Below are positions 33,209-41,988 of a DNA stretch of 64,000 bases, in pieces (within the stretch, counting starts at the first letter, position 1; every line of letters starts with the position of its first letter). The stretch spans positions 248,001 through 312,000 of the forward strand of contig NZ_VTWU01000001.1 in the NCBI RefSeq assembly GCF_008727865.1. The letters run 5' to 3'. Source of the stretch: Hymenobacter busanensis. Its GTDB lineage: Bacteria; Bacteroidota; Bacteroidia; Cytophagales; Hymenobacteraceae. The notes beneath the pieces were generated by a model. It was not told the origin of the DNA and searched no databases. It worked only from the letters and a program-made list of their open reading frames with translations. Made by a program: the position numbers and the translations under genes.

Positions 33209-34372
33209 TCAGCTCAGAACCAGTGCGGCCGGTGCTGGCTCCAGCATGAGGGCCAGCTGCTGCTCCAGCGCCTGTAGATCAACCGTCATGTCCTGGGCCA
33301 TATTGGTCCAGTGGTCGGTGGCTTCGCCCAAGCTGTAGTCCACCAGGTAGCGGTAGTCGAAGCCCAGGGCTGTACACATATAGTAGTAGTAGTTGGGCGT
33401 GTAGCCGTTGGCGAAGAACTCCAGCACCCGCGTGCCCGCGCCGCACCACAGCAAGTTCGTCAGGGCCGCGCCGTGCGGCGTTACGATAACGCCGGCCTCC
33501 CGAAACAGCTGCATCTGCTCGGCCAGCGGGTAGGGGCGGTCCTCGATGATGTCGAAGCCATAGGCCTGGAGCAGCTGGCACACAGCGGCTTCGTTGAGCA
33601 CCCGGCGGCGACCTTTGCGCGAAAGGTAGATGCGCCTTGTGCCCGGAGTGTCGGCCTCACCGGCGGGCCGAAACCGGTTCCGCAGCAGCGCCAGGTCGCC
33701 CGCACCCGACGACCAGCTTTGCTGGCTGTTGGCCAGCAGCAGGCAATCGGCCTGAATGGCAGTGCCCCAGAGCGGCGCGGTATCCACGATGGCGCTGGCC
33801 GGAATGCCCAGCCGGGCCAGGAATTCCCGCTCAAACGGCGTGTGCAGCAGCGGGTAGCAAACGGTGGCTTCCTGCCAGATGCCCGCCCCGAGCACGTGCT
33901 CGATTCGGCACAGCTTGGCCACCACAAACGTGATGTAGTCATAGTAGCTGGCCCAGAAATGCGGCCACGGCGCTACCACCAGCGGGTATCTGCGGCGGCG
34001 CAGCTTCACCGGCGAATCCAGCAGGCCCGCCGAGGCCGAGAAGTCGACATCGAGCAGCCGGCGGCGGTTGACGAGGGCGCCCCCCGACCGGCAGACCGAA
34101 AGCGTACCTGCGCCGCCGCCCGCAGGTACCTGCCACACGCACTCGGGCTCAAACACGCGCGTTTCGGCGGGGTGCGCTACCGGCCCGCCGTTGGCCGCCG
34201 CCTGGCCGGGCATGGGTACCGGTGGGCTCTGGTGCTGGTACACGGTGTAGGGAGCCAGCCATTCGAAGCTCGACGATTGGCTCAGCGGAGCGCGCCACAC
34301 CGTGCCCGATGCCGTAAGTGCGGCCTGTTTCAGCAGTTGCTTGGAGGTGCCAAGGAGGTGGGACGTTTGCAT
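33209..34372 (-). CDS. GT61 (DUF563) family glycosyltransferase inserted between regulator and kinase genes
   Basis: A protein of 387 residues. RIYLSRKGRRRVLNE and GVIVTPHGAALTNLLWCG are the DUF563/GT61 blocks, and RVLEFFANGY is the late conserved region. The central HFWASYYDYITFVVAKL replaces the usual NYYHW block of the other GT61 in this window, so the two are distant paralogues. The function is presumably transfer of a sugar to the EPS. It lies on the minus strand, 5 bp from the end of the response regulator gene and 177 bp before the start of the kinase gene, as if inserted between them. Confidence 0.83.
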   Translation of the reverse strand: MQTSHLLGTSKQLLKQAALTASGTVWRAPLSQSSSFEWLAPYTVYQHQSPPVPMPGQAAANGGPVAHPAETRVFEPECVWQVPAGGGAGTLSVCRSGGALVNRRRLLDVDFSASAGLLDSPVKLRRRRYPLVVAPWPHFWASYYDYITFVVAKLCRIEHVLGAGIWQEATVCYPLLHTPFEREFLARLGIPASAIVDTAPLWGTAIQADCLLLANSQQSWSSGAGDLALLRNRFRPAGEADTPGTRRIYLSRKGRRRVLNEAAVCQLLQAYGFDIIEDRPYPLAEQMQLFREAGVIVTPHGAALTNLLWCGAGTRVLEFFANGYTPNYYYYMCTALGFDYRYLVDYSLGEATDHWTNMAQDMTVDLQALEQQLALMLEPAPAALVLS

Positions 34373-34436
34373 AACCGAGGACTACCTGATCAGGAGCGTG
34401 CAAGGCGCAACTCCTGAAATTTGTCTATACCCTATT

Positions 34437-34444
34437 TATTTTTG
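34437..34444 (+). promoter_or_regulatory. Exact TAnnTTTG -7 element upstream of the histidine kinase
   Basis: TATTTTTG matches the Bacteroidota -7 consensus exactly and lies in a short AT-rich patch 105 bp before the kinase start. A TTTG upstream is only 13 bases away, closer than usual, so the -33 element is uncertain. Confidence 0.45.
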
Positions 34445-34549
34445 GAATATACATAGTGAAAGGCGTTTGCCAAATGGGTGCAGTAATTTTCCGGCGGCCT
34501 GCGCCTGATTGGTTCGGCAGGCGCACCTCGTTCAGCTACCCCCGCCCGC

Positions 34550-35935
34550 ATGTCCATTCGCCTCCGGTTAGCGCTGCAGTTTGCCGCCATTGTGGCCGTC
34601 ACGCTGCTGCTGTTTTCGCTGCTGATTTATTACTTCACGGCCCGCACGCGCAGCGAAGTGTTCGAGCGCACCCTGCGCAACCGCGCGCTGGTGGTGGCGC
34701 ACGTTTACTTCGACGCCGCCCAGCCCCAGTCCGACGAACGGCACCGCGCCGCTTACCGCCGCTACCTGCGCCAGTTCTACCGCACCCTGCCCGACGAAGA
34801 AGTGCGCATTTACAATGCGCAGGGGCGCATTGTTTTTCGGGAAGGACTGCGCACCAACCGCGCCGTGCCCAAAAAGTGGCTGGCCGGCGGCGACGAGAAC
34901 CTGGTGAAAGAGCATCCCAACTGGGCCTATACCGTAGGCCTGCGCTATCGGGTGCCCGACCGCGGGCAGTTCCTAGTTACGGCGTGGTCGGTAGATGCCG
35001 ACAGCCAGCAGAAACTGCGCAGCCTGCGGGGTATTCTGCTGCTGGGGCTGCTCACGTCGTTGGTGCTGGCTGGTGTGGGCGGCTGGGTGTTTGCCGGGCA
35101 GGCGCTGCGGCCCATGCGCCAGATTGTGCGCGAAGTCAGCAGCATTTCGGCTTCGGACCTGCACCGCCGCCTCTCCCGCGCCGACGGGCATGACGAGGTG
35201 TCGCAGCTGGCGCTGACGTTCAACCGCCTACTCGACCGCCTGGAAACCGCCTTCGTGGGGCAACGTACCTTCGTGCGCGACGCGTCGCACGAGCTGCGCA
35301 CGCCGCTCACCGTCATCATTGGCGAGCTGGAAGTGGCGCTGCTACAGCCCCGTAGCTCAACCGAGTACCACCGCGTGCTGCAAAGCACCCTCGATGCGGC
35401 CCGCCTGCTCAAAGACCTCACCAACGGCCTGCTTCAGATAGCCCGCGCCTCCGACGACCCTTCGCAGGTGCCGCTGAGCGTGCTGCACCTCGATGAGCTG
35501 CTGCTCCAGGCGCACGAAGAAGTACAGCGGCGGCACCCGACCTACCGCATCGACCTGGAGTTTCAGCTGGCCCCCGATGCCGAGCCCGTGGTGCACGGCA
35601 ACGAGGCCCTGCTGTTGGTAGCGGTGCTCAACGTGCTCGAAAACGCCTGCAAGTTTTCGCAGGGGGCGGCGCGGCCCGTGCTGGCAACGCTGGTAACCGA
35701 GCGCCGACTAGTGCGGTTGGAAGTGCGCGACTGGGGCGTGGGCATGGCCGAAGCCGACCGCCTGCAGGTATTCGTGCCCTTCTTCCGCGCCGATAACGCC
35801 CGCGGAGTGCCGGGTCACGGCATCGGGTTGCCGCTCACCCACAAGATTATGGAGCTGCACGGCGGCGCGGTGCGCGTGGCCAGTACCCTCGGCGAGGGCA
35901 CCCAGGTACAGCTGGAATTTCCGCGTCGGGGGTAA
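34550..35935 (+). CDS. Two-component sensor histidine kinase
   Basis: A protein of 461 residues. Two transmembrane helices (about 9-29 and 160-182) flank a periplasmic sensor of about 130 residues. A HAMP domain follows, then the dimerisation box DASHELRTPLT with phospho-accepting His247, the N box NVLENACKFS, and G boxes DWGVGMA and GHGIGLPL. It should phosphorylate the response regulator at 32523, the nearest OmpR-type regulator. The periplasmic domain has the LPDEEVRIYNAQGRIVF pattern of CusS-like or PAS-like sensors, with no obvious ligand. An AAAGGC/GCCTTT hairpin lies just after the stop codon. Confidence 0.93.
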   Translation: MSIRLRLALQFAAIVAVTLLLFSLLIYYFTARTRSEVFERTLRNRALVVAHVYFDAAQPQSDERHRAAYRRYLRQFYRTLPDEEVRIYNAQGRIVFREGLRTNRAVPKKWLAGGDENLVKEHPNWAYTVGLRYRVPDRGQFLVTAWSVDADSQQKLRSLRGILLLGLLTSLVLAGVGGWVFAGQALRPMRQIVREVSSISASDLHRRLSRADGHDEVSQLALTFNRLLDRLETAFVGQRTFVRDASHELRTPLTVIIGELEVALLQPRSSTEYHRVLQSTLDAARLLKDLTNGLLQIARASDDPSQVPLSVLHLDELLLQAHEEVQRRHPTYRIDLEFQLAPDAEPVVHGNEALLLVAVLNVLENACKFSQGAARPVLATLVTERRLVRLEVRDWGVGMAEADRLQVFVPFFRADNARGVPGHGIGLPLTHKIMELHGGAVRVASTLGEGTQVQLEFPRRG

Positions 35936-35961
35936 CAGAAGAGTTCAGCCGGGCACCGGTT

Positions 35962-35980
35962 AAAGGCGCCAGGCCTTTTT
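35962..35980 (+). terminator. Short terminator after the histidine kinase gene
   Basis: AAAGGC (35962-35967) pairs with GCCTTT (35973-35978) around a 5-base loop and runs into TTTTT. It lies 26 bp after the kinase stop codon. Confidence 0.6.
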
Positions 35981-36026
35981 AATTGCCTTTTAATACGGGT
36001 TTAACGTCCTCTTAAGACGGGCACCG

Positions 36027-36034
36027 GACCTTTG
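36027..36034 (+). promoter_or_regulatory. Possible -7 element (GACCTTTG) of the SulP/carbonic anhydrase pair
   Basis: GACCTTTG matches seven of eight positions of TAnnTTTG, with TTTA 23 bases upstream as a weak -33. It lies 78 bp before the SulP start and directly after the kinase terminator. Confidence 0.35.
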
Positions 36035-36111
36035 CGCAGTAACGTCCGAACATGCGGCCTTGCGCGACTGCGTCAAGGGGTGGTTCGGGTACTTCGCCGA
36101 TACTCCTTCCT

Positions 36112-37737
36112 ATGTCCACTCAATCTGTTCTTACCCCTCCGCCGCCCCCGGTTAGCCAAGGGGCACACGAGGCGCCGCAGCCGCTAAAGCTTTCGTACCG
36201 CAACTCGCTGAGCAAAGACTTGCCCTCGGGCTTGGTAGTGTTTCTGGTGGCGCTGCCTCTGTGCCTGGGCATTTCGCTAGCCTCCGGGGCGCCGCTGCTT
36301 TCCGGCCTTATTGCCGGCATCGTGGGCGGGGTAGTGGTGAGCTGGCTGAGCGGTTCGCAGCTAAGCGTGAGCGGACCCGCCGCGGGCCTCACTACCATTG
36401 TGCTGGGCGGCATCAGCAGCATGGGCAGCTACCAGGGCTTCTTGGTGGCCGTGGTGCTGGCCGGTGCCATTCAGGCGCTGATGGGCGCCCTCAAGGCCGG
36501 CGTCATTGGCATGTACTTCCCCACGTCGGTTATCCGGGGCATGCTGGCTGCTATCGGCTTGATTCTGATTCTGAAGCAGATTCCGCACTTTCTGGGCGGC
36601 GACTCGGACTTCTTTGAAGACCTGAACTTCTTCCAGTCCGACGGGCTGAACACGTTCAGCGAAATCGGGCGGGCCATGGAGCAGCTGCAGCCGGGCGCCC
36701 TCGTCATCGGCGTGGTGTCGCTGCTGATTCTGCTGGTGTGGGAGCGGCCGTTTATCCGCCGCAACCGGGTGCTGCAGCTGGTGCCGGGTGCGCTGATTGT
36801 GGTGCTGGTAGCTATTGCCTTGAACCTCGCGTTCGACGCCCTGCAGCCCGGCTGGCGCGTGGCCAATACGCACCTGGTGCGCCTGCCCCAAATCAGGAGC
36901 CTGCAGGACGTTGCCGGCCTGCTCACCTTCCCCGACTGGAGCGTGCTGAGCAGTTCGAAAGTGTACGTACTGGCCCTCACCATTGCCATTGTCGCCTCGC
37001 TGGAGTCGCTGCTGAGCGTGGAAGCCGTCGACAAGCTCGACCCGCACAAGCGCCGCACCCCGCCCAACCGCGAGCTGATGGCCCAGGGCGCGGGCAACTT
37101 TATATCGGGCATGCTGGGCGGCCTGCCGCTCACGGCCGTTATCGTGCGTTCATCGGCCAACATCAACGCCGGTGGCCAAACGCGCCTGTCAGCTTTCTCG
37201 CACGGCTTGCTGCTGCTGATGGCCGTGCTGTTTTTGAGCCAAGTGCTAAACCTGATTCCGCTGTCGGCCTTGGCAGCCGTGCTGCTGACGGTGGGCTACA
37301 AACTCACCAAGCCGGCCCTCTACCGCACCCAGTGGAAACTCGGCTGGGCGCAGTTTCTGCCCTTCATCGTCACGGTGGTGGTCATCCTGTTCACCGACCT
37401 GCTCAAGGGCGTGGGCGTGGGCTTGGTGCTGGCCATGTTCTACATTCTGAAAGCCAACGCCGAGTCGGCCTTCTTCTTCCACCACGAGCCCAGCTTCCAG
37501 CCCCACACGGTGCACCTGAAGTTGTCGGAGCACGTGTCGTTCCTGAACAAAGCCGCCATTGCCACCACCCTCGACCGCATCAAGGCCGGCACCCACCTCA
37601 TTCTCGACGGCACCGACTCGGTAGCCATTGATTACGACGTGCTCGAAGCCATTGAAAACTTCCGCCAAAGCGCCGCCGAGCGCGGCGTGGAGCTGGAGTT
37701 GCGCAACATTCCGCAAGTGGAGGCGCTCGGTCACTAG
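36112..37737 (+). CDS. SulP family anion transporter with C-terminal STAS-like domain
   Basis: A protein of 541 residues. LPSGLVVFLVALPLCLGISLASG is the SulP opening helix, followed by about eleven or twelve more hydrophobic segments. QLSVSGPAAGLTTIVLGGI is the anion-binding transmembrane 3 region. VEAVDKLDPHKRRTPPNREL is the conserved central block. The last 100 residues (HLKLSEHVSFLNKAA to ELELRNIPQVEAL) form a STAS domain. The beta-carbonic anhydrase gene follows 116 bp downstream, as in bicarbonate-type SulP transporters, so bicarbonate uptake is the best guess. Sulfate is the alternative. ATG 36112 is preferred over an upstream start at 36052. Confidence 0.9.
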   Translation: MSTQSVLTPPPPPVSQGAHEAPQPLKLSYRNSLSKDLPSGLVVFLVALPLCLGISLASGAPLLSGLIAGIVGGVVVSWLSGSQLSVSGPAAGLTTIVLGGISSMGSYQGFLVAVVLAGAIQALMGALKAGVIGMYFPTSVIRGMLAAIGLILILKQIPHFLGGDSDFFEDLNFFQSDGLNTFSEIGRAMEQLQPGALVIGVVSLLILLVWERPFIRRNRVLQLVPGALIVVLVAIALNLAFDALQPGWRVANTHLVRLPQIRSLQDVAGLLTFPDWSVLSSSKVYVLALTIAIVASLESLLSVEAVDKLDPHKRRTPPNRELMAQGAGNFISGMLGGLPLTAVIVRSSANINAGGQTRLSAFSHGLLLLMAVLFLSQVLNLIPLSALAAVLLTVGYKLTKPALYRTQWKLGWAQFLPFIVTVVVILFTDLLKGVGVGLVLAMFYILKANAESAFFFHHEPSFQPHTVHLKLSEHVSFLNKAAIATTLDRIKAGTHLILDGTDSVAIDYDVLEAIENFRQSAAERGVELELRNIPQVEALGH

Positions 37738-37853
37738 CAACGGCGTATAAGGGAGAGTTGAGCTAGTTTTGAAGCGTCCACAACCAATCGTGGCGCTTTG
37801 CGCTTAGTCTCCCGACCACAATTTTTCCCTCAACCGACAACCCCTCGTTACAA

Positions 37854-38648
37854 ATGGAACACGGAATGCAGCGAATTCTGGAAGGTAACCGCCAATGGGT
37901 GGAGTCCCAGCGCGCCAAAGACCCCCAGTATTTCGAACGCCTGGCCCAGGGCCAGAAACCCCGTTACCTGTTCATCGGCTGCTCCGACTCGCGCGTGCCC
38001 GGCTCGGCCATCACCGGCACCGGCCCCGGCGAAATGTTTACCCACCGCAACATTGCCAACATGGTAGTGCACACCGACATGAACATGCTGTCGGTGCTGC
38101 AGTACGCGGTGGAAGTGCTGGGCGTGGAAGACGTGATGGTGGTGGGCCACTACGGCTGCGGCGGTGTGGCGGCGGCGGCTTCCAACAAGCAGCACGGCCT
38201 GATTGACAACTGGCTCATCAACATCCGCGACGTAATCCGCATTCACGAAACCGAGCTGCTGCGCATTGCCGACGAGGACGCGCGCCTGCGCCGTCTCGTG
38301 GAGCTGAACGTGATTGAGCAGGTGCGCAACCTGGCCAAAACCAACATCATTCAGAACGCCCGCCGCAGCAACAAGCCCATTAAGCTGCACGGTTTGGTAT
38401 ACGACCTGCGCGAAGGCCTGCTGAAAGACCTGCAGGTGGAAACCGAGAACTTCGACGCGCTCAGCCACATCTACGCCGTAGAAGAGCCGGCTCCCACGCC
38501 GGGCACGCAGCTGCTGATGGACCAGCTGGAAAAGTTGCAGAACAAGCACGCGCACCACGAGCACAACCCTGCTGCGGCAACCGCCCCGGCTGAAGCGTCC
38601 GAAGAAGAGAAAGGCGAAAAAAACGCCAAAGCCTTGCGCCGCGTCTAG
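37854..38648 (+). CDS. Beta-class carbonic anhydrase
   Basis: A protein of 264 residues. IGCSDSRVPG (Cys43, Asp45, Arg47) and VVGHYGCGGV (His99, Cys102) are the zinc ligands and catalytic Asp-Arg dyad of beta-carbonic anhydrases. The enzyme interconverts carbon dioxide and bicarbonate in the cytoplasm. The C-terminal 40 residues (HAHHEHN, then Ala/Glu/Lys-rich) extend beyond the fold and look disordered. It sits behind a SulP transporter; the pair probably concentrates or balances bicarbonate. A strong terminator follows 57 bp downstream. Confidence 0.95.
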   Translation: MEHGMQRILEGNRQWVESQRAKDPQYFERLAQGQKPRYLFIGCSDSRVPGSAITGTGPGEMFTHRNIANMVVHTDMNMLSVLQYAVEVLGVEDVMVVGHYGCGGVAAAASNKQHGLIDNWLINIRDVIRIHETELLRIADEDARLRRLVELNVIEQVRNLAKTNIIQNARRSNKPIKLHGLVYDLREGLLKDLQVETENFDALSHIYAVEEPAPTPGTQLLMDQLEKLQNKHAHHEHNPAAATAPAEASEEEKGEKNAKALRRV

Positions 38649-38705
38649 CGCAGGCGGCTTTTGTACGGATTGGGGCGGTTCCATAGCTCTCCGACCCAAT
38701 CTCAG

Positions 38706-38739
38706 AAACCTCCGGTGCCCCTGGCCCGGAGGTTTTTTT
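38706..38739 (+). terminator. Rho-independent terminator after carbonic anhydrase
   Basis: AAACCTCCGG (38706-38715) pairs with CCGGAGGTTT (38726-38735) and is followed by a run of seven T residues (38733-38739). It ends the SulP/carbonic anhydrase transcript. Confidence 0.88.
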
Positions 38740-38872
38740 GTGCCGCTGCGGCTGCTGAAAATGGCAAGTCACAAAACACCTGCGTCGCAAGCAAAGCAGG
38801 TCCTGGGAGCAAACCTTCTACGCGCAGGTATTCCTACTCTATCTTGGTGCGCCAATTTTTTAGGTTCCACCG

Positions 38873-39838
38873 ATGAAGACAGTTGCGTGCCACTTATGGC
38901 TCCTGCATGTGCTCCTGCTGGCGTTATTGCTGACCGCTTGCCAAGGCAGAGCCAACGCGCCGCAGGCCGCGCCGGGGCCACTGCCCATCCTTTCGTTTTC
39001 AGCTGTCCTCGACCAGCAAATCCGTGAGGCCATGCAGCAGGCCCGCCCCACCATAGAAGCCGCTGCCGCGCACGACCCCAATGCCGAGGCCTGGCAGCGC
39101 TGCGACTTTGCCACCGTGCTCAACGACACCTTGCACTTCGACCCGGCCGAGCACACCGACTTGCGCACGGCACCGTTCGGGCAGTGGAGCCCCTGGCTGA
39201 CAGACTACTGCCTGCTGCACGAATTCCTGGTCGATTCGACCAGCTTGGCCAAAGCGGGCGAGGGCACCTACGCCCGGCCCGTGCGCCTGCCCACCCGCAC
39301 CGGTCGGCAGCTCTACTTGGCCGGCACCGAGCTGCTGGTGCTGCTGGAGTTTCGCCCCGGCGCCTTCCGCGGCATGGCCCTGGCCGCGCACAATACCTTC
39401 GGCGGCCTTACCCACCACTTCTACCCGCACCCCGAGGCCGAGCTGCTGGTTCTCACGGCCGTGCGCGGCGACATGGGCGCGGGCCGGGGTGCCAGCGGCG
39501 AAGCCATTACCGATTTGCAGGTGTACGACCTACGCCACAACCAATGGCTGCTGAATACACCCGTGGGGCGCTACGAAACGCACTTTGGTTACACCAACGA
39601 CAACGGCGAAGACTCGCCCTCCGAGGAGCTGGACGTCCAGCGGCAGTACAAAGTGCTCGATCGGGGCCGTACCATTTGGCTCGGTGCCTATACGGTGCAG
39701 GGCAACGCTCCCGACACGGCCCGCGTGCAGCCCCAGCTGCCACCTGACTTGCTCGGCGACGCCGCCGATACCACCGGGCAGCTGCCGGCGGGTACCTACC
39801 GGCTGCAACAGGGCCAGTACCGACGCGTGGGTGACTGA
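38873..39838 (+). CDS. Putative lipoprotein of unknown function
   Basis: A protein of 321 residues. The signal LLLALLLTAC ends in a lipobox with Cys23, so it should be anchored in the outer membrane or periplasm. The mature part has no domain I recognise; it contains QLYLAGTELLVLLEFRPGAF and HHFYPHPEAELLVLTAVRGD. It may be a beta-rich periplasmic protein. A TATCTTGG element (38840-38847) lies about 25 bases before the start and may be its -7 box. The next gene, a small membrane protein, begins 89 bp downstream, so the two may be co-transcribed. Confidence 0.7.
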   Translation: MKTVACHLWLLHVLLLALLLTACQGRANAPQAAPGPLPILSFSAVLDQQIREAMQQARPTIEAAAAHDPNAEAWQRCDFATVLNDTLHFDPAEHTDLRTAPFGQWSPWLTDYCLLHEFLVDSTSLAKAGEGTYARPVRLPTRTGRQLYLAGTELLVLLEFRPGAFRGMALAAHNTFGGLTHHFYPHPEAELLVLTAVRGDMGAGRGASGEAITDLQVYDLRHNQWLLNTPVGRYETHFGYTNDNGEDSPSEELDVQRQYKVLDRGRTIWLGAYTVQGNAPDTARVQPQLPPDLLGDAADTTGQLPAGTYRLQQGQYRRVGD

Positions 39839-39927
39839 TAAGGCTGCGGCTACGCCGTCGTATCTTTCCGCTTTGCGGGCACGCCAAGTTGACCAACGCA
39901 CCCGCTTTTCGCCTGATTCACCGCGGT

Positions 39928-40494
39928 ATGAAACGCTTTTCGGTTGCGCTGCTGCTTTTGCTGACTTGCATGCTAACGGCCTTTCCCAGCCTGGCGCAGG
40001 GCTCTGCCGGGGCCGCAAGCGGCATGCAAACGCTGAAAAACTACGCCCCGTTTCTGGCCGTGCTCATTCCCTTGGCCGCCTACCTCACGGCCATGTACAA
40101 GGACTGGCGCTCGGCCCAGGGCACGCTCAACAAAGCCTTCCAGGGCGACAACGACGCGGTGGTATACATGACCCACCAAGTGCAGCACAACGAGTGGAAG
40201 CGCCGCATGAAGCGCCACCCCGGTTTCCGGCGCGAGGTCATCACGGCCCTGTGCCTGGCGTGGTCGGTGCAGCCCGCCGACTACATTCGCGCCCTGCTCT
40301 TCGACGCGCTGCTGTGTGTGCGCCAGCAAGGCTACGGCGCCGAAACCCTGCAGGTGCTCGACCGGCTGCTGCGCCAATACGAGCAATACTGCACCCGCTT
40401 CTGCGCCACCGGTTTCACCCCCGTCATCGACGACATGACCACGCTGCGGCACGCGCTGGCCGAGCCACTGCCAGCGGCGCAACGCAAGCGGTAG
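39928..40494 (+). CDS. Small membrane-associated protein of unknown function
   Basis: A protein of 188 residues. MKRFSVALLLLLTCMLTA is a signal peptide, followed after a short segment by one transmembrane helix (NYAPFLAVLIPLAAYLTAMY). The rest (about 120 residues) is cytoplasmic or periplasmic and helix-rich, with EWKRRMKRHPGFRREVITAL. No family was recognised. The frame can be extended to a TTG at 39889, but ATG 39928 fits the signal peptide. A TATCTTTC element at 39861-39868 may be its promoter -7 box. Confidence 0.65.
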   Translation: MKRFSVALLLLLTCMLTAFPSLAQGSAGAASGMQTLKNYAPFLAVLIPLAAYLTAMYKDWRSAQGTLNKAFQGDNDAVVYMTHQVQHNEWKRRMKRHPGFRREVITALCLAWSVQPADYIRALLFDALLCVRQQGYGAETLQVLDRLLRQYEQYCTRFCATGFTPVIDDMTTLRHALAEPLPAAQRKR

Positions 40495-40500
40495 CGCGCC

Positions 40501-41298
40501 CTACGAGGCCATCAGATACTGCTCCATGGCGGCCACGGTTTCCATGGGCGCGCTCAGGTTGGGGCAATGCCCCGAGGCATTCAGCGTCACCAGGGTGGCG
40601 TCGCGCAGGTGCTGGCGCAGGTATTCGCCCACTTCGGGCGGGGCAATCATGTCGCGGTGGCACTGCAGAATCAAGGCCGGGGTGCGCAGCCGCGGCAGGT
40701 CGCTGCGGTTGTCGGAGAGGAACGTAACGCGGGCAAACTGCCGGGCAATGGTGGGGTCGGTGCGGCAGAAGCTCTCGGCCAGTTCGGCCCCCAGCGACGG
40801 TTCTTCGGGGTTGCCCATGATGAGGGGCGCCACCGTTTCTGCCCAATGCGGGTAGTCGGCGTCCATCAGGGCCAGCAGCTCTTCCAGGTCTTTGCGCTCG
40901 AAGCCACCCACGTACCCGCCGTCGTTGATGTAGCAGGGCGAGGGGGTGATGAGCACGAGGTGCGCAAAACGGCGGGGCTCCTGCATGGCGGCCAGCATGC
41001 CAATCATAGCGCCCACGGAGTGCCCCACAAAAACGACGTTGGCGAGGTCGAGGCGGCGGCAGATTTCCAGCAGGTCGTCGGCGTAGCCTTCCAGCTGGCT
41101 GTACTTGATGGGGCTATAGGCGCGCAGGTCGGAGTCGCCAGCACCCACGTGGTCGTAGAGCACCACGCGGTGCGTGGCCAGAAAGCCAGGGGTAATGTAG
41201 CGCCACACGTTTTGGTCGCAGCCGAAGCCGTGGCTGAAAATCATGGCTTGGTCGCCCTGGCCAATTACCTTGACGTTGTTGCGTTCTAGGATATCCAT
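40501..41298 (-). CDS. Alpha/beta hydrolase, RsbQ/KAI2-like
   Basis: A protein of 265 residues, the RsbQ length. The catalytic triad is Ser94 in GHSVG, Asp216 in QCHRDMIAP and His244 in ASGHCPN, close to the positions in B. subtilis RsbQ (96, 219, 247). IFSHGFGCDQNVWRYI and DHVGAGDSDLRAY are family blocks. RsbQ activates the RsbP phosphatase for energy stress in Bacillus, and KAI2/D14 plant homologues perceive butenolides. No RsbP-like PAS protein is nearby, so here it may sense or hydrolyse a small molecule, or signal to an unlinked regulator. ATG 41298 is supported; a longer frame exists without homology. It faces the preceding gene with only 6 bp between stop codons. Confidence 0.88.
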   Translation of the reverse strand: MDILERNNVKVIGQGDQAMIFSHGFGCDQNVWRYITPGFLATHRVVLYDHVGAGDSDLRAYSPIKYSQLEGYADDLLEICRRLDLANVVFVGHSVGAMIGMLAAMQEPRRFAHLVLITPSPCYINDGGYVGGFERKDLEELLALMDADYPHWAETVAPLIMGNPEEPSLGAELAESFCRTDPTIARQFARVTFLSDNRSDLPRLRTPALILQCHRDMIAPPEVGEYLRQHLRDATLVTLNASGHCPNLSAPMETVAAMEQYLMAS

Positions 41299-41404
41299 GA
41301 TGCGGAGGTAGATAAGCTGTATATTGTTCTTGATTAATATAAGGTTTCTGGTTGGGAATGTAGTTCCGTAAATAGATTGGCTTGTGCAAAACACACTGTA
41401 AAGG

Positions 41405-41869
41405 ATGGCTATTCTGGAAGACATTGCGAAGAAGTTGCAGCAGCAGCCAGAGCGACTCGGTATTATACTGCACCCGCCCGCTAGCAAGGAGGAAATCGGG
41501 CAACTGTAACATGCTTTGGGCCGGCCGCTGCCGCCCGATATTGCGGCGTTCTACCGGTTCTGCAACGGATTTGAGACGGATGACGCGCTGTTTAAACTCA
41601 AATCGATTGACTGGATATTGGAATTCAGCAGCCGGTTAGCGGAGCCGCGGTTTGAGCTGGCGGATTACATGGTTTCCTCCGACGTGTGGGAAGTTGTACT
41701 GCATCCTACTGACGTGGCAAGCTACAGTATCGTCAATGCCAATCACGGCTCCGATATAGAGGTCGTGCTAACTACTTCCTTGTTTGATTTTATTAGCAGG
41801 TACTTGGATATGGAAGGGCATTACGACCTCTATCAGTGGTACGAGGTTGAAAAGAGTAGAAGCGTATAG
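41405..41869 (+). pseudogene. SMI1/KNR4-like gene broken by one in-frame stop codon
   Basis: Starting at ATG 41405, one frame runs MAILEDIAKKLQQQPERLG and on to EEIGQL, then TAA (41507-41509), then HALGRPLPPDIAAFYRFCNG and on to 41869. Across the stop the sequence follows the SMI1/KNR4 pattern EEI..LE..LG..LPPD....Y...NG, where the stop codon occupies the usual Glu position. GAA to TAA is a single base change, with no frameshift. The family includes immunity proteins for contact-dependent and polymorphic toxins. Base composition is less GC-rich than its neighbours, as in acquired genes. A shortened product from the TTG at 41516 is possible but would lack the first 37 residues. Confidence 0.65.
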
Positions 41870-41924
41870 CTGCTGCTGGTTTTTGGGTTCAACTTCTGCA
41901 GCTAGCCCCGACTTTTTCCCGCGT

Positions 41925-41932
41925 TATCTTTG
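41925..41932 (+). promoter_or_regulatory. Exact TAnnTTTG -7 element of the topoisomerase III gene
   Basis: TATCTTTG matches the Bacteroidota -7 consensus exactly and lies 57 bp before the topoisomerase start codon. No convincing TTG -33 element is at the usual distance. Confidence 0.45.
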
Positions 41933-41988
41933 TTGATTCCCCGGCTGCCGACGCTTCTGTCGGCGGCCTGAATCAGAAGCCGAGAGAA

